Positions 1 through 12,250 of a DNA stretch of 64,000 bases are shown piece after piece. Below the pieces are notes generated by a model, which did not search any database, was not told the DNA's origin, and saw only the letters and a program-made list of their open reading frames with translations. The stretch comes from Lentinus brumalis (taxonomy: Eukaryota > Basidiomycota > Agaricomycetes > Polyporales > Polyporaceae), in the NCBI GenBank assembly GCA_001792895.1, contig MARA01000029.1, positions 186,001 to 250,000 of the forward strand, read 5' to 3'. Positions within the stretch are counted from its first letter, which is position 1, and the number at the start of each line of letters is the position of its first letter. The translations under genes and the position numbers were made by a program.

Positions 1-1220
1 AGCAAGGGCGGCGTTATGCAATAACGCGTGTGGATCGGTTCTTCGTCGTCCCGCCCTGACGCCGTCGGAGACTTCGCAGATGGACCGTAGCGAGATCATT
101 GCGTCGGGTGCCTCTCCCGCTGTCTTGGGACTTACGTCGTGGGGAGGATCGCGTCTCGGACGTTGTCTGCGTTTGCATGTATGCTCAGTGTAAGTAGTAC
201 AGCGTACATAGCGTGAATACATCGACTTGCCTCGTTCATAGCTTCCTGGGAGATACGAAAAGACGACGGAGGCGCGACACTTAACGGTGTGTCGTGTCCA
301 TGTGTGGCCTGCTTCTCGACGGCGCGACGTCCGTCGTGTGAGCCTCGTTGCGGCCCAAGGAACTGGACTCGGATAAATGTAGTCGAACGATGGAAGGGTC
401 CTTTCTGCGGCGAAGTTCGCGTGCCGAGCTCGTCCCTCGGCGACTTGCTTTGCTGGGGATGACTGCCAGACTGAGACTCCAATGGGTCGAGCACTCACTT
501 GCAGTGCAGACATTGCAAGCTCTGGGAAAGTACTTACCTCCAAGGAGTCGAAGTACTACTGTACAGAGCGGACATCCTGCAAGCTCGTCGAGTGCATGCG
601 GCAGCCGCAGCAAAGAAGACACGGCACCGCAGAGCGGACCGTGTCATGCTCGAAATAGGTCACCCGACGACCGTTTGAAACGCAGCGGAGCGCGAGGGTG
701 TGTGAGAGGATTGAGTGAGTCTTCTCTCGGTTGCTCGGTGCCAGTTCGCCGCCATGCCCGCTTGTTCCTGAGTCCCGGCATGGGCGGACAGTCACAGTGC
801 GAGCGTCGGCAGGTCAGTGAGCTGTTCCTAAAGGCGGCATGCTTGCGCACACTCTTGGCATGCACCGGTATACCAGGGAGGCTGGCATGAAGTGCTGACT
901 GCGAGGATAAATTGCCATTAGTGACATGATACACAGGACATGCTGGAATGCACAGTATGTTTGCCATGTTTCACCCTGTAACCTCTCTCGCAAGGACCCA
1001 CATCGGGCCGAGTGTGTTTGAACTGTCCCGGGTCCATGGAAATGGTAGCGTCCAAGACGCAGGCGATCCGAGGGTTAACCTACAGGCAACGCGTCAGACA
1101 TAACCGCGGCGGCCCTATTGCTGCTTACCGCCGCTCTCATCAATCTGTCTGTTGAATCGCGATCAGCTCTATAAATGTGAGGCTTACGTGTGATCTGGAG
1201 CTCAGTGTGCGCTCGCACGA
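1..1220. other. No supported gene
   Basis: Several short overlapping open frames exist on both strands. None shows a recognisable motif or a consistent exon series, so I see no gene here. Confidence 0.5.
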
Positions 1221-2008
1221 GTGTCTGACATGCATCTCCATGCCCATACCAAGGCTGGTCGGCCTGGACGCATTTCCCGCTGCTCGATGCACGCTGAGCT
1301 TCTGCGTCCGCTCACCGTCAAGCCCGCAAAGTCCGACTACGCAACAGGATGCGGCGAGGAGCTGGGGTACCTGCGAGCGTTGCTCAATGCCATGATTGGT
1401 GAGTTTAATGCGTCATATTCGCCGCTTGTCCGTCGTCTGATTGATGGCCAGCTCGTGAGACAGGCGTGCCGCATGCCAGGATGGCCTGGACTGCCCGAAG
1501 CTTCCAGCAGCAGATCTTCCTCCGCTTCGGCATGAAGGCCGTCGGGTGGCCGCCGGAGATTGTGTTCCGCAACCCAAAGTACCTCAGCATGGACGATGTC
1601 CGGCTGCTCATCGAGCTCTGCCATTCTGGCGAGCTCTACTTCACCGCGGCCTCCGAAGACGAGCTGGCAGCGGGTGAGCACGACGTTGCGCGTGCTTGTC
1701 CTGGTGCCCTCTTCCCGGCCCCAACTCCCGCCCTCGGGCGGAGAGACATCGGCAGGCAGCAGGTCCGGCGTGACGCGGAGGGGAACGTCGAGCCGAGGCG
1801 GTATGAGCGGAACGGGCCGAAGAGTGCAAAGTGGGTCGATGAGGAGGAGGCGGAGATGACCGGTGAGCCGAGTGCATCTGGCCCCAGGCCGATGATGTAC
1901 AAGAACCGCACGTGGTTGGCGTGGCACGAGCCCGGAGGATGGAGGGAGGCGACCGACGCTGATGTCAGTGGTTATGTTTCCTGGGGCGCAGCGCACCTGC
2001 TTTGCTAG
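1221..2008 (+). CDS. Unknown basidiomycete protein
   Basis: I do not recognise a named family. Exon 1 ends at 1398 and a GTGAGT..CAG intron spans 1399-1463. Exon 2 continues in the same frame to the stop at 2008, giving 240 residues from the ATG at 1221 or 218 from the ATG at 1287. The middle has a coherent segment with GWPPEIVFRNP followed by a short helix-rich stretch, and the C-terminus is rich in charged residues and tryptophan. A second donor-like site at 1674 (GTGAGC) may mark another intron, but removing the obvious interval breaks the frame. Frame continuity across the first intron is the main evidence that the gene is real. Function unknown. Confidence 0.5.
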
Positions 2009-4264
2009 TTACCTGCTTGCAATGATATTCCTAACTGCTCGTAACCATCTTGTGTAGCGCGCTCTCGGAGGAACAAGTATCTGTTTGTGCACCAGTTGTT
2101 AGCCGTCTCTGAATTGATCACGTACGAAGGGCGGCCGGCACGGCCGCTCGAGGTCACGGCGTTGCATCGCTCTCGCTTATCTTGAGCGTGAGTTACTTAC
2201 AATACTCCTCCAAGTCGACCGCCCCACTCCCACGGCACGACGTCCAACCCCCCCTCCCAGGAAACCCCACGGTGCCCTCCCCCACCGCCGTCCGAGTCGC
2301 ACAGCTCGACCTTTGGGTACTCGATTCTTATTAACCTCGGTCCTCTATACTACGTACATGACGGCGCTGCGACACACTGTCCGCACGAAGAGAGACGACA
2401 GCGGCGAACCTCGCCATCCAATATGCGAGTCTCGGTGAGCTGCTCCAGATTCTCGCTCGTTCGGTGAGTGCAGGAGGTTCTTTGCGTCTCGTGCAATGCT
2501 CACCTCCGTCACGTACCAGAACCCGTGGCGACCAGCCCACAGCAAGCGACGAGAAGTCGTCTCCTTCCCTCGAGCTCGCTGTCAGCCTGCTGCTCGGGTC
2601 ATGTCGCCCACCAACCGTGACCGTCGACTCTGCTCTTCCCTCGCCGTCGCGCAACGTCATACACGCCCTGCGACTCGAAACCGGTGGCTGGACACGCGAG
2701 CATCTATGCTGCTTGTTTGCCACGATTCATCGGTGAGCGCAGCCTGTCCTAACGTTCGTGTCCCGCGCCGTGCTCACCTGTATAAGCTAGGCCGTGCAAC
2801 GCGCCGCTAGAAGCTGGCCATCCTCCTCCTCGTCTTGACATCGCCATGCACCTACCGTTCCATTGTCTACATGAACTCACCGTCCTCAATCCTGTGTCCA
2901 ACTCGCTGCTCGCAGAGTCGCCTTATGGCCGCGCCCACCGGCCTCGTCAGCCCACAAGTCGAGCCTGCCAGCAGCACGCAGACTGCGAGCATCCCTCGCC
3001 GTGCGACGTACCTCCTTCCCTGTTGTGCTGTCTTGTCCGGCAGGTGTCCGCTCGCTCCACACCTCCATGTTCCACCCATCACGCACCTCTCGTCCGCGCT
3101 CTTGAACGTGGTTGACATGCCTTCAGCAGTGTACGGCCGACGCATCGCCCTCGCCGGGCGTCCCATCGTCTCGGCTGTCGGACAGCGTGTATCTCCTCGC
3201 CATCGCGAGGCCCTGGATGCCGCTGCCGCTGAGGCTCCCCGTCTTCAGATTCCCTCGCTCGCTGGCAGCACAGTGCTCTGCAGCGAGTTACGAGCGGCGG
3301 CGGATGCTCCGCCGTGTGAAGTGATCGCTCCCGGTCCTGGGACTGCGCAACACACAGGTGAGTACGCTCAGGTTCCGTGACGAGTCTCCGCAAAGCGCTT
3401 ACCAGATTGTATCCTTCCGCCAGCAAGGTGCCGATGAGAACTGGCGGGCAAGCCGCGCTTCTTGAACAAACAGCGATGTCCGACTTACGTGTACGTCTTC
3501 TTTTCCTCCCGGGGCTGTAGAACGAGCATAACCTGAGATACAATGTTCGGGACACAGCTGGCACCGGAGCGGGGGGAGTTCGAGGTCGGGTCAGCGGAAC
3601 GAGGTGAGACTGGCTCGTGTACTGCGGCGAGGTCTTGGCTCGCAATGTTGCGTCCCCGCTGGGTGCAGAACGAAGGGACGAGAGCGTCAGCAGTCGACTG
3701 CATGCGAAGGTCTCCAGCATAGAAGGATTGCCGTGGGAGGCCGCCAAGGGCACTTAGCTCAAGCTCAGCGTCGCGGCGAGAGCTGGAGGAGCATATGTGC
3801 TTACCAGTACGTGTCCTACCTTTCTTCCACGAATCCCATCTCCCCGTGCATCCGAGGAAGCGTGTTGAGGGCGGCGAGTCGGCGCGGTGGCGGCGAGCAG
3901 AGGCGGGCGAGATCCCGGGAATGCTGAGTCTCCGGAGAGTCCTGTGCAAGCAGCGGGCAGAGAGAGGGAGAGAGACGGGCGTGGTTCCCGAGGCCAGAGT
4001 GGCGGGGCGTCACAGCAGCGAGATGGTGGTGGCAGAAGACAAGCCGCGACGCGCAGACTCGCTCCGCCAAGTGCTGTGCAGATAGGCGCCCGTGAGATCG
4101 GGTGGTTTGCGCGTCGTTCGCGCATCGTCCTCGCTGTCCGTGTGCTCGCCCGCGCCGTCTGTAGCGCGTCGAACGAAATATATTTTCTGTCTACTACATG
4201 GCATCTGCGTGAAGTGCGACTCCAGCATCCTAGTCCGAGTCCAGTCCGAGTCCTCCAGAGGGAT
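2009..4264. other. No supported gene
   Basis: The stretch is pyrimidine-rich on the plus strand, with many short open frames and scattered donor-like GTGAGT sites. I could not assemble a convincing exon series. No C-terminal half of the neighbouring phospholipase D was found on the minus strand here. Confidence 0.5.
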
Positions 4265-4345
4265 CCTGCATGCGGTGTCCTGCGTGTGGTGTCCTGCGTG
4301 TGGTATCCTGCGTGTGGTATCCTGGGTACGGGGTGTCCTGTCTAC
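4265..4345. repeat. Minisatellite, about 14-bp unit
   Basis: About five imperfect copies of TCCTGCGTGTGGTA follow one another just past the 3' end of the truncated phospholipase D gene. Confidence 0.7.
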
Positions 4346-4433
4346 GGTGTGCTCAGAGTCAGCCGTTCAATCGAAGAGATTCTGCCCGTCGATCGCCGAG
4401 ACTCCCGCGTGCCCGCCTCGCGACGCCTCGAGG

Positions 4434-6136
4434 CTACTCACCGCCGCCCGTGCTGTGCCAGCGCCCGCGTCCTACCTTGCGCTTCTTGATCTCGTTCCAC
4501 CGCTCGACAAAGTGCTGGACGATGTCGAGCACGACGTCTCCAGTGATGGTCATGTGCACATCGTGCCACGGCATGCGCGCGCTCTCAACCGAGCTGAGCC
4601 CGTTGCTGACGTAGTTCGGGACGTTCTGGAAGTCCATGATGCGCGCGTTGTTGTAGTCCTGTCCGGGAAACAGCGTCGCGAACGGGTCCAGCGGGTGCAC
4701 GTCCGCAAGCGGGTGCGAGTGCGTGTCCCACCGACCGAAGCACAGGTCCAGGCCGCCGATGCAGGCGTAGTGGTTGTCGACGACGACGACCTTCTCGTGG
4801 TGCGACCAGAATTCGACATCGTCCTTGCTGCCGATGTGGTCGGGGTGCCGCATGACAGCGATGTTCGGATGGAGCGCCTCGAGAGTCTCCTTCGTGTGGT
4901 GCGAGCTCATCGTCATCGTCTGCACGACCTCCTTGTACACCACGACGTAGACCTTCACGCCCTGCTCCGCCTTGCGCTTGAGTATTCTGTCGATGCGCCA
5001 TTCGGGGTACTTGGCCGGCGGGCGCCGGAGGTACAGCTCGGGGGTGAGCCACCAGTCCTATCGGAAGCTCGAGGTCAGTCTCCAATCGCGTCAATCAAGT
5101 CAAATGCATCAAGACCAGGACTACAGCAAGTGCTGCCCCTGCGACATAGGTCGTGTCCACCCGGCTTTCAGGCCACTCATTAGGACGATCAAGCGTATAG
5201 GAGATGAAACACGCATAATACTGAGAAGGGAAAGCGCTAACAGAGGTGGTCCAACGCGCACTGTGGCCATTACGTTGATTATTCGCCGGTCCAACACCTA
5301 GTCCCAGAGACATGCGACTCGTTGTTCGCGTACGTGGAACGCTGTCGGTCATGTGCACCGAGGCAAGTGGAATCCGAAGTGGCCGACGAAAACCACAGAA
5401 GCAGTCCAGTCAACCGATGCGCTTCTGTGTCCAATGATCCCGTAGACACGCTCGATAGGCAATGCCTTGCACATTCTCATCCGCATGGTCTCGTCTGGCG
5501 CGTGGCATGCCGTCCCGGGAACGGATGAGGCTCAGCGGTGGCGCGACGTGCGTGAACACGCAAAGACCCGCACCGGCGCGATCATATAAGAGGAGGCCGC
5601 GTATGGCGATTCATGGTTTCATGGAGCATTGGGGCGGCGCGCAGCGAGGATAAGAACGGACAGGGGCAGAATGCACGTACCATGATGAAGATGGCCTCCT
5701 GCGCCTTCTCCAGGAGCTCAGAGACGGCCCACATGTAGTCGTGGCCATCTACGTGCCTGCAAGATGTTTGGGAACACATCCAGACGCGACGATGAATTAT
5801 GGACGTACCACTTTACGAAGTTCTGCGCCCTCTGGACCGCGAACGAGTGGAACCGGTGTCCTGCCTGGATCTCTGCGCGGATCATGTCCGCCTTTTTCTC
5901 CTCGGGGTCATCGTGGCGACCTGTGGTCTGATTAGCGTCGAAACTAGCGAGTTGGATGAGAAGGGTACGGACGATCCGGGTCCAGTATGCCTGATTAGAT
6001 TGTGCCAGTTAGCCAAACTCTACACTCAGGCCCAACTCAGCCCTGTTCACGCACCTATTGCCATCGCGCGAGCATGGCCAAACCCTTCTGGTACCTTGTC
6101 CACGATGCGCTCGAGCTTGTTGAGAAACTTGGACAT
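4434..6136 (-). pseudogene. Phospholipase D (Spo14/PLD1-like), N-terminal half only
   Basis: PLD enzymes hydrolyse phosphatidylcholine to phosphatidic acid and choline, and need two HKD half-sites. The minus strand gives a short first exon (start MSKFLNKLERIVDK at 6136), an exon at about 5990-5811, one at about 5762-5680 (DGHDYMWAVSELLEKAQ) and a large one from 5056. The large exon carries DWWLTPELYLRRPP and the first HKD motif as HHEKVVVVDNHYACIGGLD. The frame stays open to RWNEIKKRK, then meets a donor-like GTAGGA and a stop at 4434. No second HKD half is found downstream on this strand, so the gene looks 3'-truncated. The intron 5679-5057 is about 620 bp, ten times longer than its neighbours. 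It could still be expressed as a shortened protein, but a single HKD half is not expected to be catalytic alone. Confidence 0.8.
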
Positions 6137-6413
6137 GGTCGAGGTCGAGGATGTGGTGGTCAATGAGCAAGGGGATTCAGGCTTTAAGCGATGCGCAGGT
6201 GATAGTAACAGCCGCCGAAGTATGGATACGGGGCAGTGACGATGCCGCGCTCGCTTGGCGCTGCGACGGAAACATCCTCTGCTCGACGGCGAACACGATG
6301 AGGAACATGTCGCGCGCGACGTGTTGCGCGATGAAAGGGAGCATCGCGCCCAAATCGCGCCGCCACTGCTGCGAGCAGCTCGCGCAGGCACGTGATATAC
6401 GGGCCTTTGCAAT

Positions 6414-6500
6414 GGTAAGTAAGGAGTAAGTAGGTCAGTAAGTAGGTATCTAGGTAAGTAAGTAAGCAGGTGATAAGTAAGTAAGTGAGCAAGTAAGATG
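6414..6500. repeat. TAAG/TAGG microsatellite
   Basis: An imperfect tetranucleotide run (GTAAGTAAGTAGGT-like) lies about 280 bp upstream of the phospholipase D start codon. Confidence 0.85.
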
Positions 6501-6789
6501 GGAGTGCGCGCGGCGAGTCGCCTTTCTCTGCAGCCACCGCTTGCCACCGCCAGCCACTCCATGTCCATCTTTCATACAATATGGACACTGGGCGGAACGA
6601 TGCCTTCAATGTCTTGAATCAGCCTGCGAACGTTGGTGAGGCTCAGGCCCGTCAGGGAGGCGCCATGGACGTCGTCGCCACTTCCAGTATATCGGCAAAA
6701 CCACCCCGCACTGTTCATGACCTACCTTGTCATTGTTGTAGGGAAATTCGTGCAAATGTTTTCATACTGCTAGTTGGCTGACTACCCTC

Positions 6790-7893
6790 TGCGATCAAAG
6801 GGAAAACTCGCATCCCGAAGGACAAGTTGCTCTCTCCCTCATCCTTCCACAAGTTCGCGCGGAGCTCGATCGGGCACTTCAGGCATTCAACTCCCTCATC
6901 AACCTCGTCGAAAATCAGGCGGATGAGATCCAAGACCCCGCGGCATCGCTGCCTCCTGACATCCGCGACACGTTCTGTTTGCGCAGGGAGACCATCGCTG
7001 CGGTAGGTCTGACCTGAGACCTCGATCCGCTTGCGTCTCTCCGCTCATTCCTGCTGCCGTATCATCCAGGGCTTTGACGCTGCTATTGTGGTTTTCTGTA
7101 CTACTCCGGGATATGTCTGCAAGCAGGGCAGTGCGGAGCATGATCGTCGCTACTTTGCGCGTCACAAGGCGCTCACCAACATCGAGGACGACATCGCACG
7201 CAGCCTCAAAGATGCGGAACCATTGTTCAAGGCCCGCGAAGAGCTCCTGCTTGCAGAACGCCGACACCGCCGCCGGAAGTACATCCAGACTGCCGTCCGT
7301 GCCCTGGTAGGTGATCCGTATGGCAGCGGGCCGCTCGGACTTGTCCGTTGATATTGCACTCTCAGTCCATTGTCACCATTCCCTACTCCCCGACAGTCTC
7401 CGCCTTGTTTACTGCTTCTGACCTATTTGGTATCTCGGTCGTGATCGCAATCCAAAGGGCCGTATTCCCCGACGCCGACGACCAGCTGGGAGAGATGCTC
7501 GACCGAGTTGTGTCTCTCGTAAGAGACCTCGAACGCAAGGTCGGCGAGGTCAAGCACCTCAAGGAGAACCTCGAGGCTGTCAAGTTGAAGCTGGAAGAGG
7601 AGCGGATGCACCCGATTGCCACGCAATTGGCGGACATTCTGGACAAGGTCTATCGCGCCCAACTGGCCGTCGAGGATGTACTCTTTCCGTCAAGGGACAA
7701 GTGCACGTGTTCCCATCCCGTTGTGCCCATTCGCGAGGTAGTTTCATCCCTGCAGGTCATGGCGGAGGCTTTGGAATGCCAGGAGATGGTTGATGGACCG
7801 CTTGTATCGCTATGCGACGAGCAGTGTGCGGTTGTTGACAGGGTCTTCTCGGTCCTAAGGACGTTGCCGCGACCTATTGCGCAGACTGGTTAA
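6790..7893 (+). CDS. Unknown protein with helical, coiled-coil-like C-terminal part
   Basis: Three exons can be inferred. The first ends near 7001 (FCLRRETIAA before GTAGGT). The second covers about 7070-7303 (IEDDIARSLKDAEPLFKARE). The third runs from about 7456 to the stop at 7893. The third exon contains a strongly charged heptad-like segment (DRVVSLVRDLERKVGEVKH, then ENLEAVKLKLEEER), and a CxC pair lies near residue CTCSHP. I found no signal peptide and no family I can name. The N-terminal start is not resolved. The protein is probably a soluble coiled-coil-type protein; function unknown. Confidence 0.5.
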
Positions 7894-8203
7894 CATTGAT
7901 TCCCAGTGGTCAACCGTCCTCATCTTGTTTGATCATTATTTGGACTTATGTACAACGCACGCGACACATATATCACCCAAGATCCTCACCCTGGTACGTC
8001 CTCGGGCTCCAAGTTTCCGAGGGTGGAAGTCCATCTTTACCATGAGTTACGGTATGATGATGTTTTTGTAGCAATCACACGCACTGATCGATTTGTTTGT
8101 CCCTTAGAGACAAGACTGCCGGCCGGGCACTGAATGCAGGCAGGAACAATGTGAGCGGGATAAGTTGAGCTGCATACACGTCTGCGCCCTGCCGTCAGGT
8201 ACA

Positions 8204-9633
8204 TCAGACAGATGAAGTCATCCTAAGTTTAGCCTCGACCGCCTCCGCAAGAAGACTGTGCACGCGAGCCGTCGGATGACCAGTATCTGCGAAGCACCTC
8301 GGAAATTAGTCACACGAGCAATCATTGCGGACCGGACACTCACTGAACCAGAAGAATGTCGGGTCGCTGCACTCGCAGAACCTGTATGACGAATCCCACA
8401 TGAATATTGTCTCGCAGAATCGGGGTAGTAACCATGATGACTTACCCAGTGATGTTAGTGAAACCGTACTGATCCGCGTTGTCGAGGATATCGTAGAACC
8501 ACTGGTGCGTGTCGAACGTGAAGACGTTCACATCTGGATGGGTACGCGCAAAGTAGGCGGAGTGGTTGAGGAGCGCGGCGTTGTAGTCCTTGATGTTCTG
8601 CTCGTAGAGGGGCGCGACGGGGTTTCCGATGTGGTCTGGAGAGCGCTCCAGGGGCGGAAGCGTCATGAAGAGATATGCGCCCCGGAGTTGGTGATTGTAC
8701 GCGTTTTGCTAGCAGAGCGACGGGTTCGTGAATGAAGAGAATAAATTAGCGTGTGGAATCGTACCACGGCGCCGAAGAGCGACTGCATTTCAAGCTCCCA
8801 AAACGCCTTGAAGTCCAGCTAGAAGAGGTCACGTCGTGAGCTCGGCTCGGATTCCAATGAAGAGGTGAGCCCACTGTGCTGTTGTTCAGCGTATCTCCGG
8901 TGTCATTGATACCGATCCAGAACGCAGTGATCGTCTCTTCCGCTGGATGGGGTATGACGTCCGATCCATACAGCGCCCACTCTCTAACTTGGTCGACGAG
9001 GTCAACCGAGAAGTTGTGGTGCAGTGGGATCCTGATCGAGATAGTAAGAGGTTTGACTTCCAGCACAGGATGCTCGTACACCCACAGATCCTTGTCGACA
9101 TCTGCGCCCGAGAATGCGAAGTCCCACAGCTGTCGCGGCGCACACTCGGAGGGTCTTCCTTGGAAACAGCCAGTGAGATACTCCAGCTGGATGTTATCGT
9201 ATAGCATGTCAGATATGCACAAGGTCAGGAGAAAGAACGGACGTACCCAGCTAGCACCATCCGACCCAGTCTCAAATGAAATTCAGTTGAATTATCCATA
9301 TAGGTCGCGAGGAGAACCTACCACATTGACCTGGATCTCGTCTTCCAGAAGTTGTTGTGGGTATACGAGAAGTTGAAAGCGCTGCCTATGAAGCTGTGAT
9401 GCAGAGATTCGGAGTCAGTCGAAGTAGCAAGGAGTAGGCTCAAAGAGGGCACGTTACCTCCACCGCGGGTAGCCTTCAGTGCCCCCAACGAAGGTGTATG
9501 AGTCTCCGAACGCGTAGACATACTTGATCTTGTCCCATTCGAATCTTGGCTTGAAGAACCCAGCTGGTGCAGCCAGCGCGGAGAGAAAGACGGTCGATGG
9601 AGCGAGTGTCGCGAGGTTATACAAGTAGCGCAT
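8204..9633 (-). CDS. Secreted GDSL/SGNH esterase (CE16-like), one frameshift
   Basis: This is a carbohydrate- or acetyl-esterase-type GDSL lipase with about seven exons. The ATG at 9633 opens a hydrophobic signal peptide (MRYLYNLATLAPSTVFLSAL). Block I is AFGDSYTFVGG (nucleophile Ser), block II is DFAFSGADVD, block III is WIGINDTGD, and block V is DTGHPTARVH (catalytic Asp and His). It ends in RMTSSV and a stop at 8204-8206. In exon 2 the conserved frame switches at about 9360: SFIGSAFNFSYT is in one frame and PQQLLEDEIQVNV in the next. One extra C in a CCC run would repair it. It could be a recent pseudogene, but every catalytic block is present, so a sequencing omission is equally likely. 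Probable role: extracellular deacetylation of hemicellulose or related esters. Confidence 0.85.
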
Positions 9634-10078
9634 GATACAAATGACGCAGCCTTGCGCTCGCTCGTCGGTCATTCACTGCTTTATACAACTCTGCAACGCC
9701 AGCCATCAGCTCAGACGCCGTCGTCCACCTGACCGGTGAATGACGAGCACCAGTGGCCTGCTGAAGGACGCGGACCGTTACATGGTCAGTAGTCTAACTG
9801 TTCGAAGGCAGAATTTTCTCCCTATGTGCTCACGAGACGCGAGAAGCAAGGTGACGCACCACGAGACGGCCCGCCCATCAAGCTGGGAGTTTCCGTGTCG
9901 ACGAAGGACTCTACTGAGTCGTTGTGCGGCATGATAGTAAGCATTACACCCACAGCATCATCTCAATCACTCCAGAGAGATAGAATTCTGCCTAATGGCA
10001 TACCGCACCGACCCTGGCCAGCAATATCAACGTGTAGAGCTAGAGTACTGTAAGTCTTAGCCTGCTCTCGACAAAATG

Positions 10079-10081
10079 AGT
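10079..10081. repeat. Target site duplication AGT (left, outer element)
   Basis: AGT directly abuts the CACTG terminus and is repeated as AGT at 57099-57101 after the other terminus. A 3-bp duplication is typical of CACTA/EnSpm insertions. Confidence 0.8.
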
Positions 10082-10153
10082 CACTGCAAGCATGGCCCCA
10101 TTCTGCACCGGGCGATAGCCGGTCGATAGTGGCGAGCAGGGTTAACCTATCGG
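10082..10153 (+). repeat. Left 72-bp terminal inverted repeat (outer element)
   Basis: All 72 bases match the reverse complement of 57027-57098. Identity stops immediately inside, at CCGG on the left against TCGA on the right. Confidence 0.93.
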
Positions 10154-10682
10154 CCGGCTATCAGCCAGTTATCAGCCAGGCCGATATTAAACCTATTCGC
10201 CGGCCGCGACCTGCCTATCGGCCGGTGTTATAGGATTCCCATTGCCCGACTTATTGACCATGTAATAGCCGGCTTACAGTCATCCATTAGGAAGTACTTA
10301 TAGTCGGTCAATAGTCTACCTATCGGCCGGTGCACCAGTAATACTATCGGCCTGCTATCGGCCCCTTACAGCGCCGGGCGATAGCAGCCTCTTTGTCCGC
10401 CTATCGACCAACCGCCGCCCGGCCATTGTCTTGGCCAATAGCCGGTCAATAGGTGGATTATATGTTGACTAAAGACCGCCTATAAGCCAGGTTCCTAGCC
10501 AATCGACAGCTTAACTGCCGGCCGACTTTCAAACGCCTATTACCTCCGCTTATGGGTTGCCTATTGCACCAGTCAATAAGCTGTCCATAGTTAATCAATA
10601 GGTAACATATTACACCGTGCGATAACTGGTCAATAGCCGGCCGATAGGTTAACCCTGCTCGTCGCTATCGCCCGGTGAGCGA
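10082..10682 (+). repeat. Left subterminal block of CTATCGGCCGG-type repeats
   Basis: About 600 bp are filled with variants of a short near-palindromic motif (CTATCGGCCGG, CCGGTCAATAG, CCGGTCGATAG). The inner edge (about 10620-10678) is an inverted, diverged copy of the outer terminus, so the block is itself flanked by inverted ends. It has no coding capacity. A diverged copy in direct orientation lies at 56486-57098. By analogy with CACTA subterminal repeats, it may bind transposase. Confidence 0.85.
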
Positions 10683-10779
10683 CCATGTAATCCACGGGGC
10701 GACACCCGCCTCAATCCATAATCTGACAAGTACTTCAGTAGCTTGACTAACCAGACGCCTAACCGTGCTTACCGCACAA

Positions 10780-12250
10780 CTCTCGTTCGTGTCTCGTTCT
10801 GAGTGGGCTTGTGCGGAGAACATGCGGCGAACTTCCACGCAGAACACGCAGAACTGAAGACTGGACATGACAAGTCACCGCTCACCGCAAGGGGTGCCTC
10901 CTCGGCATCGCACAACACAGTGCAAGAAGTAACAGCGCGAGACAGGACACCACAGCAAATAGTGCGGGTCAGCTACACCTCACGCAACAGTGCAAGAAAG
11001 GATTACTCGGCACGAAACAGGACTGCGCCATATCAAACTGCGCAAGACAGGACTTAACTGCGCAGAACAGCACCGGGACACGCAAGGCCCAGTCTGCGCC
11101 GGACCTGCCCAGACGAAGCAGAACCTCACCAGACGAAGCAGAACCTCACCAGACGAAGCAGAACCGCATAGGACCACGCAGGACCGCATAGGAGTTCGCA
11201 TAACCGCACCAGACGAAACAGAACCGCATAGGACCACGCAGGGCCGTTCAGAACCATGCAGAACCGCATAGGAGCCCGCATAACCGCACCAGACGAAGCA
11301 GAACCGCATAGGCCCACGCAGGATCAGAACCCCACGGCACCGCCCCTTCGCACGACCTCGCACGACCTCGCACGACCGCATAGGGCCGCCCGAGATCAGG
11401 CAAAATCAGCGTCGGAGCACATACTGACCGTCTCAGACGACACAGGGGAAACCATTGGGCCGCCCCCGCGACCACTCAAGACTGGCCTCGTGACGAACAG
11501 CCGGAGGCTAAGCCACTTGTGACGATGCAGGAACCGCAACGACAAATAGTCACGGCACAACCGCACGAGACTGCCCTGTTCCGCTCAAGACGCCGCCCGA
11601 GAACTCCCTCAACGACGCAGGGAAGTCCGCGCAACCGCACAGGACCGCTTTGCTCCACTCCACGCGCCCTGACCTCTACATATGCCATTCCGCTCAACAC
11701 AGCCCCACGACGGGCCGACGTAGAAGTCTCTGGATCCGCAGAAGCTGCTGAAGACGAACACCGCAGCCTGTTTGCGACATCGCAAACCGCGCATGGTAAT
11801 CCACGGCCACGCACAGATCGCTCAAGACCCCGCTTGCGTCGGACCAGCTGCGGCAGCTCCAAGGACGCACAAAAGCTTGCCTCAGCAGCACGCGAGTTTG
11901 GCCCGTTTCACTCAAGACTGCTGCAGGACATCGCTCGTCGACGAAGACAGTTCCGCAAAACCGCCAGAGCAGCGGAAAACGAACCCCACACGACTGTTCG
12001 TAACCGTGTATGACCGCGCACGGTTGACGCAGGAGTTCACAGAGTGATCTGTGGCCGGGCACACCTACGTATTCTCGGCAGAGATCCTTACTCCGCACGT
12101 CCGCACGATGGTCCGCTCTTCTCGTGACTGTCCGAGCGGAGACGGACAACGCACGAAGGCAGAGGATAGCTCGTTAGAGGGGATGCTCAGTCCCGGCAGC
12201 ACGGAAGGCCTTCAGAGCAGCGCAGAAAAGCCCGCATAGTCACACGAGAC
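10780..12250. repeat. Left GC-rich subterminal array (CGCAGGACC-type)
   Basis: The plus strand is dense in motifs such as CGCAGGACCGCA, GCAGAACCGCATAGG and CACCAGACGAAGCAGAACC. A 21-bp unit repeats directly near 11108-11160. The region is C/A-rich on the plus strand, and the right-hand counterpart (55390-56420) is the same kind of sequence in reverse complement. Long open frames here are low-complexity artefacts. Motif density falls off beyond about 11950. Confidence 0.75.

Noticed and set aside
4092..5183. A 363-residue plus-strand frame
   Set aside because: It is the shadow of the phospholipase D exon on the minus strand, which carries the HKD motif.
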